DNA from: an uncultured Clostridia bacterium
Lineage (GTDB): Bacteria > Bacillota > Clostridia > TANB77 > CAG-508
Length of the DNA: 64,000 nucleotides
Reading direction: 5' to 3'
Assembly: GCA_934167445.1 (NCBI GenBank)
Contig: CAKPKJ010000003.1
Span: 1 to 64,000, forward strand
Numbering within the stretch: position 1 is the first letter of the stretch; each line of letters opens with the position of its first letter. The translations under genes and the position numbers were made by a program. The notes under the pieces were generated by a model. That model did not search any database. It was not told the DNA's origin and saw only the letters and a list, made by a program, of their open reading frames with translations. This document shows, in pieces, positions 46,072-56,700 of this stretch.

Positions 46072-47218
46072 TTACTTTAAAAATAAAGTTGAACGGAACC
46101 CATACCAGTCTCCCATAAGACCGTAAACCTTGATCAGAACGGTAGCCCGCTGAATAATTGTGCCCACTGTATCCGCCTCCACGCAACACCACGTCCTCGG
46201 ACGTATTAGGATTTAACTCTGTAGTAAATTCTCCTACATTTCCTCCCATATCATAAATATTTGCCCAACTTGTTGTTAATCCTGTATTCAATCTTACTCC
46301 TGCACCTAATTCCTTAATTATATTTCCTTTTTTATCTTTTACTTTTCTATCTTTCCAGTTTCCATTTAAATTATCCCTTGATGTTGCATAATTTGTTGCT
46401 GTACTATGTGTTTGTATAAACTTTATTGCTGTATCCCAAGCATAACTTGAGCATAAATATGAATTAGCTTTATTTCCTACATCTATTCCTTTTGCAAGTG
46501 CATATGCTTCACTCCATTTTATATTTGTATATGGTTCTTGATTTTGTTTTATTACTGCTACATTATTTTCTTTTCCAGTTTCATATCTTCCAATATAATA
46601 TCCACCATTTGCTTCTACACTTGCTATTTCACTATTTACTTGATTAACTATTTCATTTAAAACTGTTGTTGTTATTCCATTACCATCTTCTACTTCTGAC
46701 GGTGTTACTCCTGTTAATGTTAACTCATCTTTTATTGCTTTTGTTCCATTGTCATCCTCTATTCCCCAAGCTGTTTCTTCTCTTTTATAAGTATCTTTTG
46801 TGCAAGGTATCCATACATATTCATTTCCTGTTGTTCCTATTATTACAAGTCCTTTACTTACTAAGTTTTCACCCTCTACATTTGAAACCGCAAATCCTGC
46901 TGGAATTGTAGCTGTATTTCCTTCTGCATCTGTATATGTATAATTTTCCAAATGTGTGCTTGCTTCTATTTGTGATAATTGTCTTTTTTCTTTTTCAGCC
47001 GATTCTTCTGTGGCTTGTTTTGCATTATTTGCCTGTGTTAGTATTCCATTTGTACCCGTCAACATTGCTATTGAAACTCCTGCTAACATGAGTAAAATTA
47101 TAATGGTTATTACCAATGCAATTAAGGTTATTCCTCTTTCTCTATTTTTTAAATGTAATGTGTGTGTGTGTGTGTGTGTGTGTACAGCGCCAAGGCTTTC
47201 GGCTTTCATTTTGTTCAT
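46072..47218 (-). CDS. Pilin-like N-terminus fused to FGE/SUMF1-like domain, read through an in-frame CGG by +1 shift
   Basis: About 381 residues. The leader holds HTHTHTHT encoded by a (TG)12 run, then RGITLIALVITIIILLMLAGV, a prepilin-like helix whose +5 Glu is Ala. Residues about 105-380 are a formylglycine-generating-enzyme-like (C-type lectin) domain: EYVWIPCTKDTY, GGYYIGRYETG, NVGEFTTE, VVLRGGGYSGHNYSAGYRSD. In frame the end is aberrant (LRSYGRLVWVPFNF). At TTA CGG TCT, skipping C46123 gives GLMGDWYGFRSTLFLK, a normal FGE ending with GFR, and a stop at 46072. Probably a surface protein; the role is unknown and the FGE residues for catalysis are not obvious. Confidence 0.85.
47159..47183 (-). 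repeat. (TG)12 dinucleotide repeat in the coding leader
   Basis: Twelve uninterrupted TG units (CA on the coding strand) near codons 12-20 of the pilin-like/FGE gene, encoding alternating His and Thr. Gain or loss of one unit would shift the reading frame. Confidence 0.9.
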
Positions 47219-47370
47219 AATTTTTTCTCCTTTTCTTTAGTTTTTCTAATATTATTCTATATAATTTTCCTTGTTATTAAATAAAATATTATGTCTGACT
47301 AAAATATACATTAAATAATTATCATTGTCAATGATGTTTTATTACTTTTCATTTTATATATATTCTTGAA

Positions 47371-50300
47371 TCATATTTTTATCTCTTTTTCCAAATAAAC
47401 TGAATAAATATACTTTTCTGAAACTTTTTTCTTATACACTTTTTCCAATGCTTTTGCATATAAATCTAGTTGCTTTTTATATTTTTCTATCAAGCTATTT
47501 TCTTCTCCTTGTTCTACATAATCTGTTTTATAATCAACTAATTTTAATTCTCCATTTTTATCTATATAATATAAGTCGATGATACCTTGTACTAAAATGT
47601 TTTCTTCTGTTTCTTCTCCGTATACGTCTTTAGCTGGTATATTAATGTAAAAAGGTTTTTCTTTGCACACTTCTTTTGCTTCCTTTAGTTCTGTCCAAAT
47701 TTTAGATTTTGTAAATGCTAGAACTTTATTTATATTAATACTTTGTGCTTCTTTTTCTGTGATTATTTTTTTTGCTTGTAATTTTTCTATTAGTTGCTTT
47801 ATTTTATTAAAGTCATAATTTTCTTTTTCATTTAGTCTTTGTAAACACATATGTACTAAGGTTCCCTTTTTAGCTGATGTTATTTTTTCTTCTTTGCTGG
47901 CATTTAAAAATTTAGGCTTAGGAAATTCTACTATTGAATTCATATTATTGAATTCAGTTATTTCGGTATCTTTTTCAATAGTATTTATACTTTCCCTTTT
48001 GTTCAAGTCCATAAAGTTGTTCGTACTATTTTCCTCTTTTATGGCTAATTCTTTTAATGCTGTTACAGATGTTTTAGTTGGAATTTTAGTGTCTACTATA
48101 AATGGATATTTATAGTTTAATTTTTCTTCTAAAGTTTTTATTATATTTTTATTTTCTTCACTTTCATTTATGTTATTAAAATTTTCTTGATTTATAGCAT
48201 TTTCTAACTTTTCAATAACATCTATTTCTTCCGTCTTTTTATTTTCTATATATCCTAACACCTCTTGTTTTTTATGCACATCTAGTTTTATGAATTTTTC
48301 TGCATTTTCTTTTTCATATTCATATACAACTAATATCCAGTCTATATATTTTTTATATTGTTTTAATAATATTGGTTCTATTTTGTTATTATCTTTAGAA
48401 TATTGTTCTACTTGTTTTATGATTTTGTTTATATTCTTTTCATAATCTTTACTTAGACCGGTTATAAATATTTTTTCTTTTGCTCTTGTTAATGCAACAT
48501 ATAAAATTCTCATTTCTTCTGAAAGTGTTTCTTTAAATATTTTATTTTTAATTGCCATTTTAGTTAAAGTATCATATTGTACTTGCTTGTCATAGTCTAT
48601 ATACTTAGCTCCAATTCCCATCTCTTGATGTAATAATACATTTTCGTTTAAGTCCATTAAATTAAATTGTTTATTTGTGCTTGATAGAAAAACCACAGGA
48701 AATTCTAATCCTTTACTTTTATGAATACTCATTATTCTAACAACATTTTCATTTTCTCCTATGATTTTTGCTGCACCCATGTCTCCACTTGAAGTTTTTA
48801 ATTTGTCAATAAAGTTTATAAAACTATACAATCCTCTAAAATTACTGCTTTCATATTGTTTAGCTTTTTGGAATAACATTTTTAAATTTGCTTGTCTTAA
48901 TTTACCATTTGGCATTAATCCCACATAATTATAAAATCCTGTATCACTATATATTTTCCATATAAGCTCGTCTAATGCCAAATATTCTTGTTCTTTTCTC
49001 CATTTATTTAAATTGCTTATAAATGTTTTTATTTTTTCTTTTAATTTGCTATCTACATCAACTATGGCTTTCTCTATGCAAGTATAAAAATCATCTCTTG
49101 AATCTGATAATCTAATTTTTATTAAATCATTATCTGTAAATTTTCCGATATATGAACGCATAACTGTAACAAGCGGTATATCTTGCATTGGGTTATCAAT
49201 AATTTTTAGTAATGACATAATAGTTTGAATTTCTATACTATCTAAGTATTCTTGTGAGCTATCTGCAAATGTTGGAATTTCAAGGTTTATTAGTTCTTGT
49301 TCATATACAGGTGCTAAGTTTGATGTTGATCTTAGTAAAATTACTATGTCTTTATATGTTATATCTCTATATTTTTCAGCTTTTTTATCCCATACTTGGA
49401 ATCCGCTGTTAATTAATTCTTTAATTTTGTTTGCAACAAATTTTGCTTCTAGCTCTGCATCTTCTATTCTTTCAGTTTCTTCCTCTTCGTCGTTAGTTTC
49501 TTGCTTTTCTATGTTTGTATTTTCGTCATTTTCTGCTAAATCTATAATGTGTATTTCTGTTCTCATTTCTTGAGACTCAGTTTTACTATAACTTGCCCCT
49601 AAATTCAAATATTCTTCTTTGTTATAATCTATATCTCCCAATTTTTCACTCATTATATTTTGGAATATTAAGTTAGTTACATCTAACACATTTTCTCTAC
49701 TTCTAAAGTTTTTAAACAATTGAATTTTCAAGGCATCTTCTTCATTTTTGTGCTCTTTTAATTTATATGTGTTATATTTTCCAATAAATAATTCAGGCAT
49801 TGCTTGTCTAAATTTATATATACTTTGTTTTACATCTCCAACCATAAATACGTTATTTCCATTTGATACCGAATTTAGTATATATTCCTGCACTAGGTTG
49901 CTGTCTTGGTATTCGTCTATTGCGATTTCTTCAAATTTTTCTTGGTATTTTTTTGCAATATCTGTTGGTTTGATTTCTCCATTTTCTTCTTTTAATAATA
50001 TCTGAAGCGCAAAATGTTCTACGTCATGAAAGTCTACAATATTTTTGTCTCTTTTCCTTCTAGCAAATTCTTTTTCAAATTCAAATACTAAATTTTTTAG
50101 TTTATCTAATGTAGTATACATTTCATATATATCTTGATTAGCTTCTTTTGAATTACATATTAATATTTTATCTAATACTTTTTTTACATTTTTCTTAATA
50201 TTGTCTCTTATTTGTTTTGCTTCATCTTTTAATGGTAAATGTGAAGCTTGCCTTGGCCAAGTGTTAAATTTTAGCATTTGATATATTTCATAAGATTTGT

Positions 50301-51111
50301 CCCAATTGCCAAGATTATTTTTTAGACCATTTATCAAATCAATATCATCCTTTACTGTTAGCCAAAATTTATCTAATTCAGGTTCTAAAGACAGTTTTGT
50401 TTCTAGGTTTTGTAATATATAAAGTGAATTTACTAGTTCTTCATCTACTTCTTTTAGCAATTCTTTTCCCCATATAGTTTCTGCAAAGTTTTTGTCTAAT
50501 GAGTCTTTGATATTGAACATTTCAACTTTTTCTGTAAACCATTTGTCTGGAAAAGGATTACTTTGAGTATATGTATATATTTTTATAACTAAATCTTTTA
50601 AAGGTGTATCATCTCTGTAGCTTGTATATGTGTTTATTAGTTTATAAAAATCTTTATTCTCTTCTTCATATTTTTTTTCAAATATGTCTTCTATTACTTC
50701 TTGTTTTAGTAATTCTATTTCAGTTGTATCTGCAATTCTAAAATTAGGAGATAAATTGTCTAGTATATAGAAATTATTTCTTACTACATCTAAACAAAAT
50801 GAATCTATTGTGCATATATTGGCCTTGTTTAGTAATGTTACTTGTCTTAGTAATACTTCGTTTTCCGGCTCATCATCTAATTTTTTGTATATTGCATCTA
50901 ATACTCTTTCTCTCATTTCAGAAGCGGCTGCATTTGTAAATGTTACTACTAATAATTTGTCTATATCTATATGGTCTTTAAGGACTTTTTCTATTATTCT
51001 TTCTACTAATACTGCTGTTTTTCCACTACCAGCTGCAGCTGCTACTAATATATTTGAGCCTTTTTCGTATATAGCTTGTTCTTGTTCTTTTGTCCAATTT
51101 ACTTTACTCAT
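47371..51111 (-). CDS. addA: ATP-dependent helicase/nuclease subunit A
   Basis: 1246 residues, full AddA length. Walker A AAAGSGKTAVLVERI (about 25-39), Walker B IAIDEYQDSN, UvrD helicase motifs including SIYKFRQAMPELF and GLEFPVVFLSS, and the C-terminal RecB-like nuclease with LVDYKTDYVEQGE. With AddB it resects double-strand ends for recombination. addB is normally directly upstream but the upstream gene here is on the other strand. Confidence 0.95.
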   Translation of the reverse strand: MSKVNWTKEQEQAIYEKGSNILVAAAAGSGKTAVLVERIIEKVLKDHIDIDKLLVVTFTNAAASEMRERVLDAIYKKLDDEPENEVLLRQVTLLNKANICTIDSFCLDVVRNNFYILDNLSPNFRIADTTEIELLKQEVIEDIFEKKYEEENKDFYKLINTYTSYRDDTPLKDLVIKIYTYTQSNPFPDKWFTEKVEMFNIKDSLDKNFAETIWGKELLKEVDEELVNSLYILQNLETKLSLEPELDKFWLTVKDDIDLINGLKNNLGNWDKSYEIYQMLKFNTWPRQASHLPLKDEAKQIRDNIKKNVKKVLDKILICNSKEANQDIYEMYTTLDKLKNLVFEFEKEFARRKRDKNIVDFHDVEHFALQILLKEENGEIKPTDIAKKYQEKFEEIAIDEYQDSNLVQEYILNSVSNGNNVFMVGDVKQSIYKFRQAMPELFIGKYNTYKLKEHKNEEDALKIQLFKNFRSRENVLDVTNLIFQNIMSEKLGDIDYNKEEYLNLGASYSKTESQEMRTEIHIIDLAENDENTNIEKQETNDEEEETERIEDAELEAKFVANKIKELINSGFQVWDKKAEKYRDITYKDIVILLRSTSNLAPVYEQELINLEIPTFADSSQEYLDSIEIQTIMSLLKIIDNPMQDIPLVTVMRSYIGKFTDNDLIKIRLSDSRDDFYTCIEKAIVDVDSKLKEKIKTFISNLNKWRKEQEYLALDELIWKIYSDTGFYNYVGLMPNGKLRQANLKMLFQKAKQYESSNFRGLYSFINFIDKLKTSSGDMGAAKIIGENENVVRIMSIHKSKGLEFPVVFLSSTNKQFNLMDLNENVLLHQEMGIGAKYIDYDKQVQYDTLTKMAIKNKIFKETLSEEMRILYVALTRAKEKIFITGLSKDYEKNINKIIKQVEQYSKDNNKIEPILLKQYKKYIDWILVVYEYEKENAEKFIKLDVHKKQEVLGYIENKKTEEIDVIEKLENAINQENFNNINESEENKNIIKTLEEKLNYKYPFIVDTKIPTKTSVTALKELAIKEENSTNNFMDLNKRESINTIEKDTEITEFNNMNSIVEFPKPKFLNASKEEKITSAKKGTLVHMCLQRLNEKENYDFNKIKQLIEKLQAKKIITEKEAQSININKVLAFTKSKIWTELKEAKEVCKEKPFYINIPAKDVYGEETEENILVQGIIDLYYIDKNGELKLVDYKTDYVEQGEENSLIEKYKKQLDLYAKALEKVYKKKVSEKYIYSVYLEKEIKI

Positions 51112-51344
51112 TCATTTTCTCCCAACTAATTTATTTTTTAATTAATATTACTTTTATTTATGTTGTAATTTTATCATTTGCATAGGCTTTTTTCAACTAT
51201 TTTATCGCTATCTTTCATTTAATATAAAATATTATTTTTGCAATAATCCTTGAAATTAATCATTTATAAATATATAATTACATTAGAAATTTTGGTTTAT
51301 AGGTATCCATATAAAACCTAAATATATATAAGGAGTAATTGAAT
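51112..51344. other. Intergenic region between addA and the BI-1 gene
   Basis: Divergent promoters for addA and the Bax-inhibitor-like gene must lie here. The DNA is very AT-rich and I see no clear consensus promoter or hairpin. Confidence 0.5.
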
Positions 51345-52007
51345 ATGGAAAATGATGTAACCACTAACAACAAAATCCTTGGCAAAACATTTTTCTGGAT
51401 GTTTTTAGGTTTACTTGGTTCTGGTATTATTGCATGGTATACATACTCTTCTGGCTTATTTGAAAGTATAATTACAGATGGCTCTTTTACTATATTGTTA
51501 ATAGTTGAGCTTGTTGCTGTACTTTTATTTAGTTTCTTGTTTAGAAAACTTCCACCAGCAGCAGTAGGAATTTTATATTTTGTATATGCAATGCTTAATG
51601 GTATTACTTTGTCAGTAGTTTTTGTAGTTTATGAATTATATTCTGTTATCTACTTATTTGCAATTTCAGCTTTAGTATTCGGAATTTTATCTTTTATTGG
51701 CTACAAAACAGATAAAGATTTAAGTTCTTGGGGACCATATATTACTGTATTTCTAATTGCCGGAATTGTGCTTAGTCTTATCAATCTATTTATTCATAAT
51801 TCTATTTTTGATTTATGCGTTGATTGGCTAATTCTAGCGTTATTCTGTGGAGTTACTATATATGATATTAATAAAGTAAAATTGTTGCAAAGTGAACCAG
51901 AAATAGACCAAGAGAAAATTCATATTTATTGTGCAATGCAATTATACTTAGATTTCATTAATATTTTCTTAAGAATACTTTCTATATTTGGAAGCAGAAA
52001 AGACTAA
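51345..52007 (+). CDS. Bax inhibitor-1/YccA family membrane protein
   Basis: 220 residues from the ATG at 51345 (AGGAG at 51331-51335). Seven membrane helices, with family segments VYAMLNGITLSVVFVVYE and LCVDWLILALFCGVTIYDINKVKLL, and a conserved end CAMQLYLDFINIFLRIL. Members are pH-sensitive calcium-leak channels; the role in bacteria is not settled. Confidence 0.92.
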   Translation: MENDVTTNNKILGKTFFWMFLGLLGSGIIAWYTYSSGLFESIITDGSFTILLIVELVAVLLFSFLFRKLPPAAVGILYFVYAMLNGITLSVVFVVYELYSVIYLFAISALVFGILSFIGYKTDKDLSSWGPYITVFLIAGIVLSLINLFIHNSIFDLCVDWLILALFCGVTIYDINKVKLLQSEPEIDQEKIHIYCAMQLYLDFINIFLRILSIFGSRKD

Positions 52008-52052
52008 TATTATAAAATCAAGCATTTAAAATAAATATAACTTTATTAAAAT

Positions 52053-52096
52053 AAAAAACAAAGGTTTTAACTTTTATAGTTTTGCCTTTGTTTTTT
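52053..52096. terminator. Bidirectional terminator
   Basis: AAAAAACAAAGG (52053-52064) pairs with CCTTTGTTTTTT (52085-52096). It serves the convergent BI-1 gene and the 88-residue gene. Confidence 0.75.
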
Positions 52097-52099
52097 ATT

Positions 52100-52366
52100 T
52101 TATTCTTCTATTTCTTCTTTTACTGCTACCATTAGATCATTTGACTCTACTACTTTTTTTCTTCCTCCATATGTATATTTAGCTCCTGTAAAATATACTT
52201 GATATCCTAAGTTTTCAAGTCTTGTCTTACATAATTTCAAAAATTCTTGAGTTTGTTCTTCTGATAAATTCATTTTAACTCGAACTTCGAAAAATGTTAT
52301 TTCTAATATATTCTCATTTTTTTCTATTTTATTATCTAAAAATTCAGTTATCTCTTGCATTGACAT
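52100..52366 (-). CDS. Hypothetical 88-residue protein
   Basis: Start at 52366 with GGAGAG upstream. A small soluble, acidic protein with alternating helices and strands (EITFFEVRVKMNLSEEQTQEFLKLCKTRLENLGYQVYFTGAKYTY). No family recognised. Confidence 0.65.
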   Translation of the reverse strand: MSMQEITEFLDNKIEKNENILEITFFEVRVKMNLSEEQTQEFLKLCKTRLENLGYQVYFTGAKYTYGGRKKVVESNDLMVAVKEEIEE

Positions 52367-52464
52367 TCATCTCTCTCCTTTTCGTATGATATTTTACCAC
52401 AAAATTTCATAAAAAGAAATATTATTCACAGATTTTTTACAAAAATCCAAAGGAAAAAGCAAAG

Positions 52465-52504
52465 CCCAATTATCAAACTTTGTTTTTTATGTTTAATAAT
52501 TGGG
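52465..52504 (-). terminator. Terminator of the ABC exporter operon
   Basis: CCCAATTAT pairs with ATAATTGGG; on the minus strand a CTTTGCTTTTT run follows. Confidence 0.65.
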
Positions 52505-52510
52505 ATTTAG

Positions 52511-54331
52511 TTATTCTTCTGCCTCTTCAAATTGAGAATTGTATAAATCACTATAAAATCCGCCTTTAGCAAGTAGTTCTTCGTGTGTACCTTGTTCTAC
52601 TATATCTCCATGGTTCATAACTAAAATTAGATCTGCATTTTTTATAGTTGACAATCTATGTGCAATAATAAAACTTGTTCTTCCTTTCATTAGGTTATCC
52701 ATTGCTTTTTGAATTTGTATTTCTGTTCTTGTATCTATTGAACTTGTAGCTTCATCTAAAATTAATACTTTCGGATCTGTCAATATTACTCTTGCAATTG
52801 TCAATAATTGTTTTTGTCCCGCTGATACATTACTTGATTCTTCATTCAAAACTGAATTATATCCATTTGGTAATGTTTTTATAAAGTGATGCACATGTGC
52901 TGCTTTTGCTGCTTGAATTACTTCGTCATCTGTTGCATCTTCTTTACCATATTTAATATTTTCTTTTACAGTTCCACCAAATAGCCAAGTATCTTGCAAT
53001 ACCATACCAAACATTTTTCGTAAATCTCCACGTTCAAAATCTTTAATATTTATTCCATCAACTAAAATTGCACCATCTGTTACATCGTAAAATCTCATAA
53101 GCAACTTAACCATTGTAGTTTTACCAGCTCCTGTTGGTCCTACAATTGCTATTTTTTGACCATCTTTAACATCACAATTAAAATCGTTTATTATTGTTGT
53201 TTCTGGGTCATAACCAAATTTTACATGTTCAAATTTAACATTACCTTTTAGCTGTTCAACACTAGTTCCTTGTTTTGCAGTATCTTTTTCTTCCTCTTCC
53301 TCTAGGAATTCAAAAACTCTTTCTGCTGCAGCAACCATTGCTTGTAGCATACTTGAAATTTGTGCAATTTGGTTTATTGGTTGAGTAAATTGTTTATTAT
53401 ATTGTATAAAACTTTGTATGTTTCCTACTGTTATTGTCCCTTGAATTGCTAAATACCCTCCAGCAACGGCTACTGCTACATATCCTACATTTCCTATAAA
53501 ATTCATTACTGGGAACATTAGTCCAGACAAAAATTGTGATTTCCAAGCGGAATGATATAAATTATCATTTGCCTTTTTGAATTCATTTGTTACTTTTCCT
53601 TCTGCATTAAATACTTTTACAATATTTAATCCTCCATAAACTTCCTCAACTTGGCCATTTACATGTCCTAAATAATCTTGCTGCGATTTAAAATATTTCT
53701 GTGATTTTCCAACAATATTTTTTACCAACAATGCTGATATCGGCAAAATAACAAGTGAAATTAAAGTCATTTGCCAACTTATAGAAAACATCATTACTAA
53801 AATTCCAATTAATGTACAAAAAGATGTTATTATTTGTGTAATACTCTGGTTTAAATTTGCACTTAATGTATCAACATCATTTGTTATTACTGATAATACT
53901 TCCCCGTGTGTTTTTTTATCGAAATATTTCATTGGTAATCTATTAATTTTTTTAGATATATCTTCTCTTAATTTATAAGTAATTTTTTGTGCAACTCCTG
54001 TCATTGTAAAGCCTTGAATGAAAGAGAATAATGCACTAATAACATATAAACCAATTAAAGTTAATAATATTTTACCTATTTTCCCAAAATCAATTCCTGT
54101 TCCTCCTGAAATTTTACCAACAATACCATTAAAAATCTCGGTTGTTGCATTTCCTAGTATTTTAGGTCCTACAATTGTAAATATTGTACTTCCAATTGCA
54201 AATATAAAAACTATTATTAAAGCGATTTTATATTTAGATAAATATTCGTTTATCAATTTTTTTGTTGTTCCCTTAAAATCTTTTGCTTTTTCTAATGATT
54301 TTTTTCCTGGTCCTCCCATTGGTCCTGGCAT
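52511..54331 (-). CDS. ABC exporter half-transporter with intact ATPase site
   Basis: 606 residues: membrane domain with six helices (about 30-320) and a nucleotide-binding domain with Walker A GPTGAGKTTMVKLL, signature NVSAGQKQLL, Walker B VLILDEATSSID with catalytic Glu, and switch His in IAHRLSTI. With the preceding gene (gap of one base) it forms a heterodimeric multidrug- or lipid-type exporter. Confidence 0.94.
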   Translation of the reverse strand: MPGPMGGPGKKSLEKAKDFKGTTKKLINEYLSKYKIALIIVFIFAIGSTIFTIVGPKILGNATTEIFNGIVGKISGGTGIDFGKIGKILLTLIGLYVISALFSFIQGFTMTGVAQKITYKLREDISKKINRLPMKYFDKKTHGEVLSVITNDVDTLSANLNQSITQIITSFCTLIGILVMMFSISWQMTLISLVILPISALLVKNIVGKSQKYFKSQQDYLGHVNGQVEEVYGGLNIVKVFNAEGKVTNEFKKANDNLYHSAWKSQFLSGLMFPVMNFIGNVGYVAVAVAGGYLAIQGTITVGNIQSFIQYNKQFTQPINQIAQISSMLQAMVAAAERVFEFLEEEEEKDTAKQGTSVEQLKGNVKFEHVKFGYDPETTIINDFNCDVKDGQKIAIVGPTGAGKTTMVKLLMRFYDVTDGAILVDGINIKDFERGDLRKMFGMVLQDTWLFGGTVKENIKYGKEDATDDEVIQAAKAAHVHHFIKTLPNGYNSVLNEESSNVSAGQKQLLTIARVILTDPKVLILDEATSSIDTRTEIQIQKAMDNLMKGRTSFIIAHRLSTIKNADLILVMNHGDIVEQGTHEELLAKGGFYSDLYNSQFEEAEE

Positions 54332-54332
54332 A

Positions 54333-56600
54333 TTATTCTCCTCCTTTCTTATTTAATTCTTCTTCAGATAATTGTGATAATGCTATTTGTCTATATGTTT
54401 CATTATCTTTCATTAATTCTTCATGTGTCCCTTTTCCAACTACCTTTCCTTCTTCTAATACAATAATTTGATTTGCATCTAATATTGTACTAATTCTTTG
54501 TGCTACTATTATTACTGTTTTATTTTTAGTTCTTTTTGCTAATTCTTCTCTTAATGCGGCATCTGTTTTTAAATCTAGTGCAGAGAAGCTATCGTCAAAC
54601 ACATATATTTCTGGGTCTTTTGCTATTGCTCTAGCTATTGATAAACGTTGTTTTTGTCCTCCTGAAACATTGCTTCCACCTTGTGCAATTTCATCTTTAT
54701 ATTTCTTTTCCTTGGTATCTATAAATTCTGTAGCTTGTGCAATTTTTGCAGCTTCAATCATCATTTCATCAGACATATTATCATCAGAATATTTTATATT
54801 TGATTCTATTGTTCCTGAGAATAACACTCCTTTTTGTGGCACAAAACCTATAACAGCTCTTAAATCTTTTTGTGATACATCTTTTACATTTACACCATCT
54901 ATTAAAAGTTCTCCACCTGTAACATCATAAAATCTAGGTAATAAGTTTACAACTGTTGATTTTCCACTTCCTGTACTTCCAATAATGGCAGTAGTTTCTC
55001 CTGGTTTAGCTGTAAAGTTTATATCAGATAATATTTCTGTATCAGCATCTGGATATCTAAAAGATACATCTTTAAATTCTACTAAGCCTTTTTTATTAGG
55101 ATCAAATTTCTTTGTTTGTTCTTTATCTTTTATTGATGGAGCTGTATCTAATACTTCATTAATACGTTTAGCTGATACAGATGCTCTTGGAAGCATAATT
55201 GATATCATTGATATCATTAAAAATGCCATTACAATTTGCATTGTATATTGAATAAAAGCCATCATGTCTCCAACTTGTGCAAGTCCTTGGTCTACACTAT
55301 GTCCTCCTACCCATACTATAAGTACAGTTATTGCATTCATAATTAACATTAACATTGGCATCATCATTGACATTGCACGATTTACAAATATATTTGCTTG
55401 CATTAAATCTTTATTTGCACCGTCAAATCTTCTTTCTTCTTTTTTCTCTGTATTAAAAGCTCTAATTACAGGTAAGCCACTTAAAATTTCACGTGATACT
55501 AAGTTTAGCTTATCTGTTAATTCTTGTAATTTTTTAAATTTTGGCATTGCTATAATAAATAAAGTTCCAACTACAAATAATATTGCAAGTATTGCAACAC
55601 CTATAATCCAAGCCATTGAACTATCACTATTTGTTAATACTTTAATAAATCCTCCTATACCGATAACCGGTGCATATACAACAACTCTAAATAACATTGT
55701 CATTAATTGTTGGATTTGTTGGATATCATTTGTACTACGAGTAATTAATGATGCTGTTGAAAATCCGTTTAATTCTTCATTTGAAAAACTTAATACTTTT
55801 GCAAAAACTTTTTCTCTTAATGTTTTTGATAGTTTTGCAGCTACTCTTGCTGATAGTAACATAATTATAATTGCTGAAACCATACTAACTAATGCTACTC
55901 CAAGCATTTGAAATCCCGCCATTATAATATATCTGTTTTGAATTTTATCTGTATCTATTCCAATATTTTTATACATTTGTTTTACAGCAGAAACAGCGGC
56001 TTGACTTTTTATTGAATCAGACATTTCATTTATTTTACTTGTAAATTTCTCAAGCACTTCATTTTTCTGTTCTTCTGGCATAATAGATAAAATTTCTTTT
56101 ATACTTTTATCTTGTATATATACTTTTTGCTGTTCTGGCATATTTGCTGTCATTTGACTTTTTATTTGATTAGCAGTTTCTTTATTAGTGATTGTTAAAA
56201 CATCTAATAATGGTGTTGCTAATTTTGTTGCCAAATTCTCTTTTTCTTCTTTATTAATATCATTTAATATATATGCACTTCCGGCTTCTACTGTTTTGTC
56301 TTTGCCTATATATTTATTTACAATTTTTTGCTCTTGGCTAGTTAACTCTGTTCCCACTAATGTATAATTATTAGTAATATCTTCTTTGTTTTCTGTAAAC
56401 ATTAATATTGTTTCAAAATCATCTTTACTAATAATTTCTGGTACAGCTGTTTCTATTCCTCCTGCTTGTATTCCAGTATTAACTATTTTTGAAGTATAAT
56501 CTGGTAATTTTAAATCAGCTTGTGCTTGTACAAACAATAATAGAACTATAAACACAACTGATATAAATGAATTTTTTAAATTCTTTAAAACTTTTAGCAT
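54333..56600 (-). CDS. ABC exporter half-transporter with degenerate ATPase site
   Basis: 755 residues, longer than its partner because of a large extracytoplasmic insert (about residues 30-215) between helices 1 and 2. The nucleotide-binding domain has Walker A GSTGSGKSTVVNLL and signature NVSGGQKQRLSIARA, but Walker B is EIYVFDDSFSALD with Asp in place of the catalytic Glu and the switch is VAQRIS with Gln for His. That is the usual non-catalytic half of a heterodimeric exporter. Confidence 0.94.
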   Translation of the reverse strand: MLKVLKNLKNSFISVVFIVLLLFVQAQADLKLPDYTSKIVNTGIQAGGIETAVPEIISKDDFETILMFTENKEDITNNYTLVGTELTSQEQKIVNKYIGKDKTVEAGSAYILNDINKEEKENLATKLATPLLDVLTITNKETANQIKSQMTANMPEQQKVYIQDKSIKEILSIMPEEQKNEVLEKFTSKINEMSDSIKSQAAVSAVKQMYKNIGIDTDKIQNRYIIMAGFQMLGVALVSMVSAIIIMLLSARVAAKLSKTLREKVFAKVLSFSNEELNGFSTASLITRSTNDIQQIQQLMTMLFRVVVYAPVIGIGGFIKVLTNSDSSMAWIIGVAILAILFVVGTLFIIAMPKFKKLQELTDKLNLVSREILSGLPVIRAFNTEKKEERRFDGANKDLMQANIFVNRAMSMMMPMLMLIMNAITVLIVWVGGHSVDQGLAQVGDMMAFIQYTMQIVMAFLMISMISIMLPRASVSAKRINEVLDTAPSIKDKEQTKKFDPNKKGLVEFKDVSFRYPDADTEILSDINFTAKPGETTAIIGSTGSGKSTVVNLLPRFYDVTGGELLIDGVNVKDVSQKDLRAVIGFVPQKGVLFSGTIESNIKYSDDNMSDEMMIEAAKIAQATEFIDTKEKKYKDEIAQGGSNVSGGQKQRLSIARAIAKDPEIYVFDDSFSALDLKTDAALREELAKRTKNKTVIIVAQRISTILDANQIIVLEEGKVVGKGTHEELMKDNETYRQIALSQLSEEELNKKGGE

Positions 56601-56700
56601 TTTTTCCTCCTCTAAATTCTTTATAACATAAATAACACCATATCATTATATGTGACACGGTGTCATCTTGTCAAGAAATATATTGTAAATTTTGTGTGAA

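Noticed and set aside
46072..46200. Diversity-generating retroelement variable region at the end of the FGE-domain gene
   Set aside because: The C-terminus is G+C richer and the fold is of the C-type lectin kind, but no reverse transcriptase or template repeat is in the window, and with the +1 shift the end matches ordinary family members.
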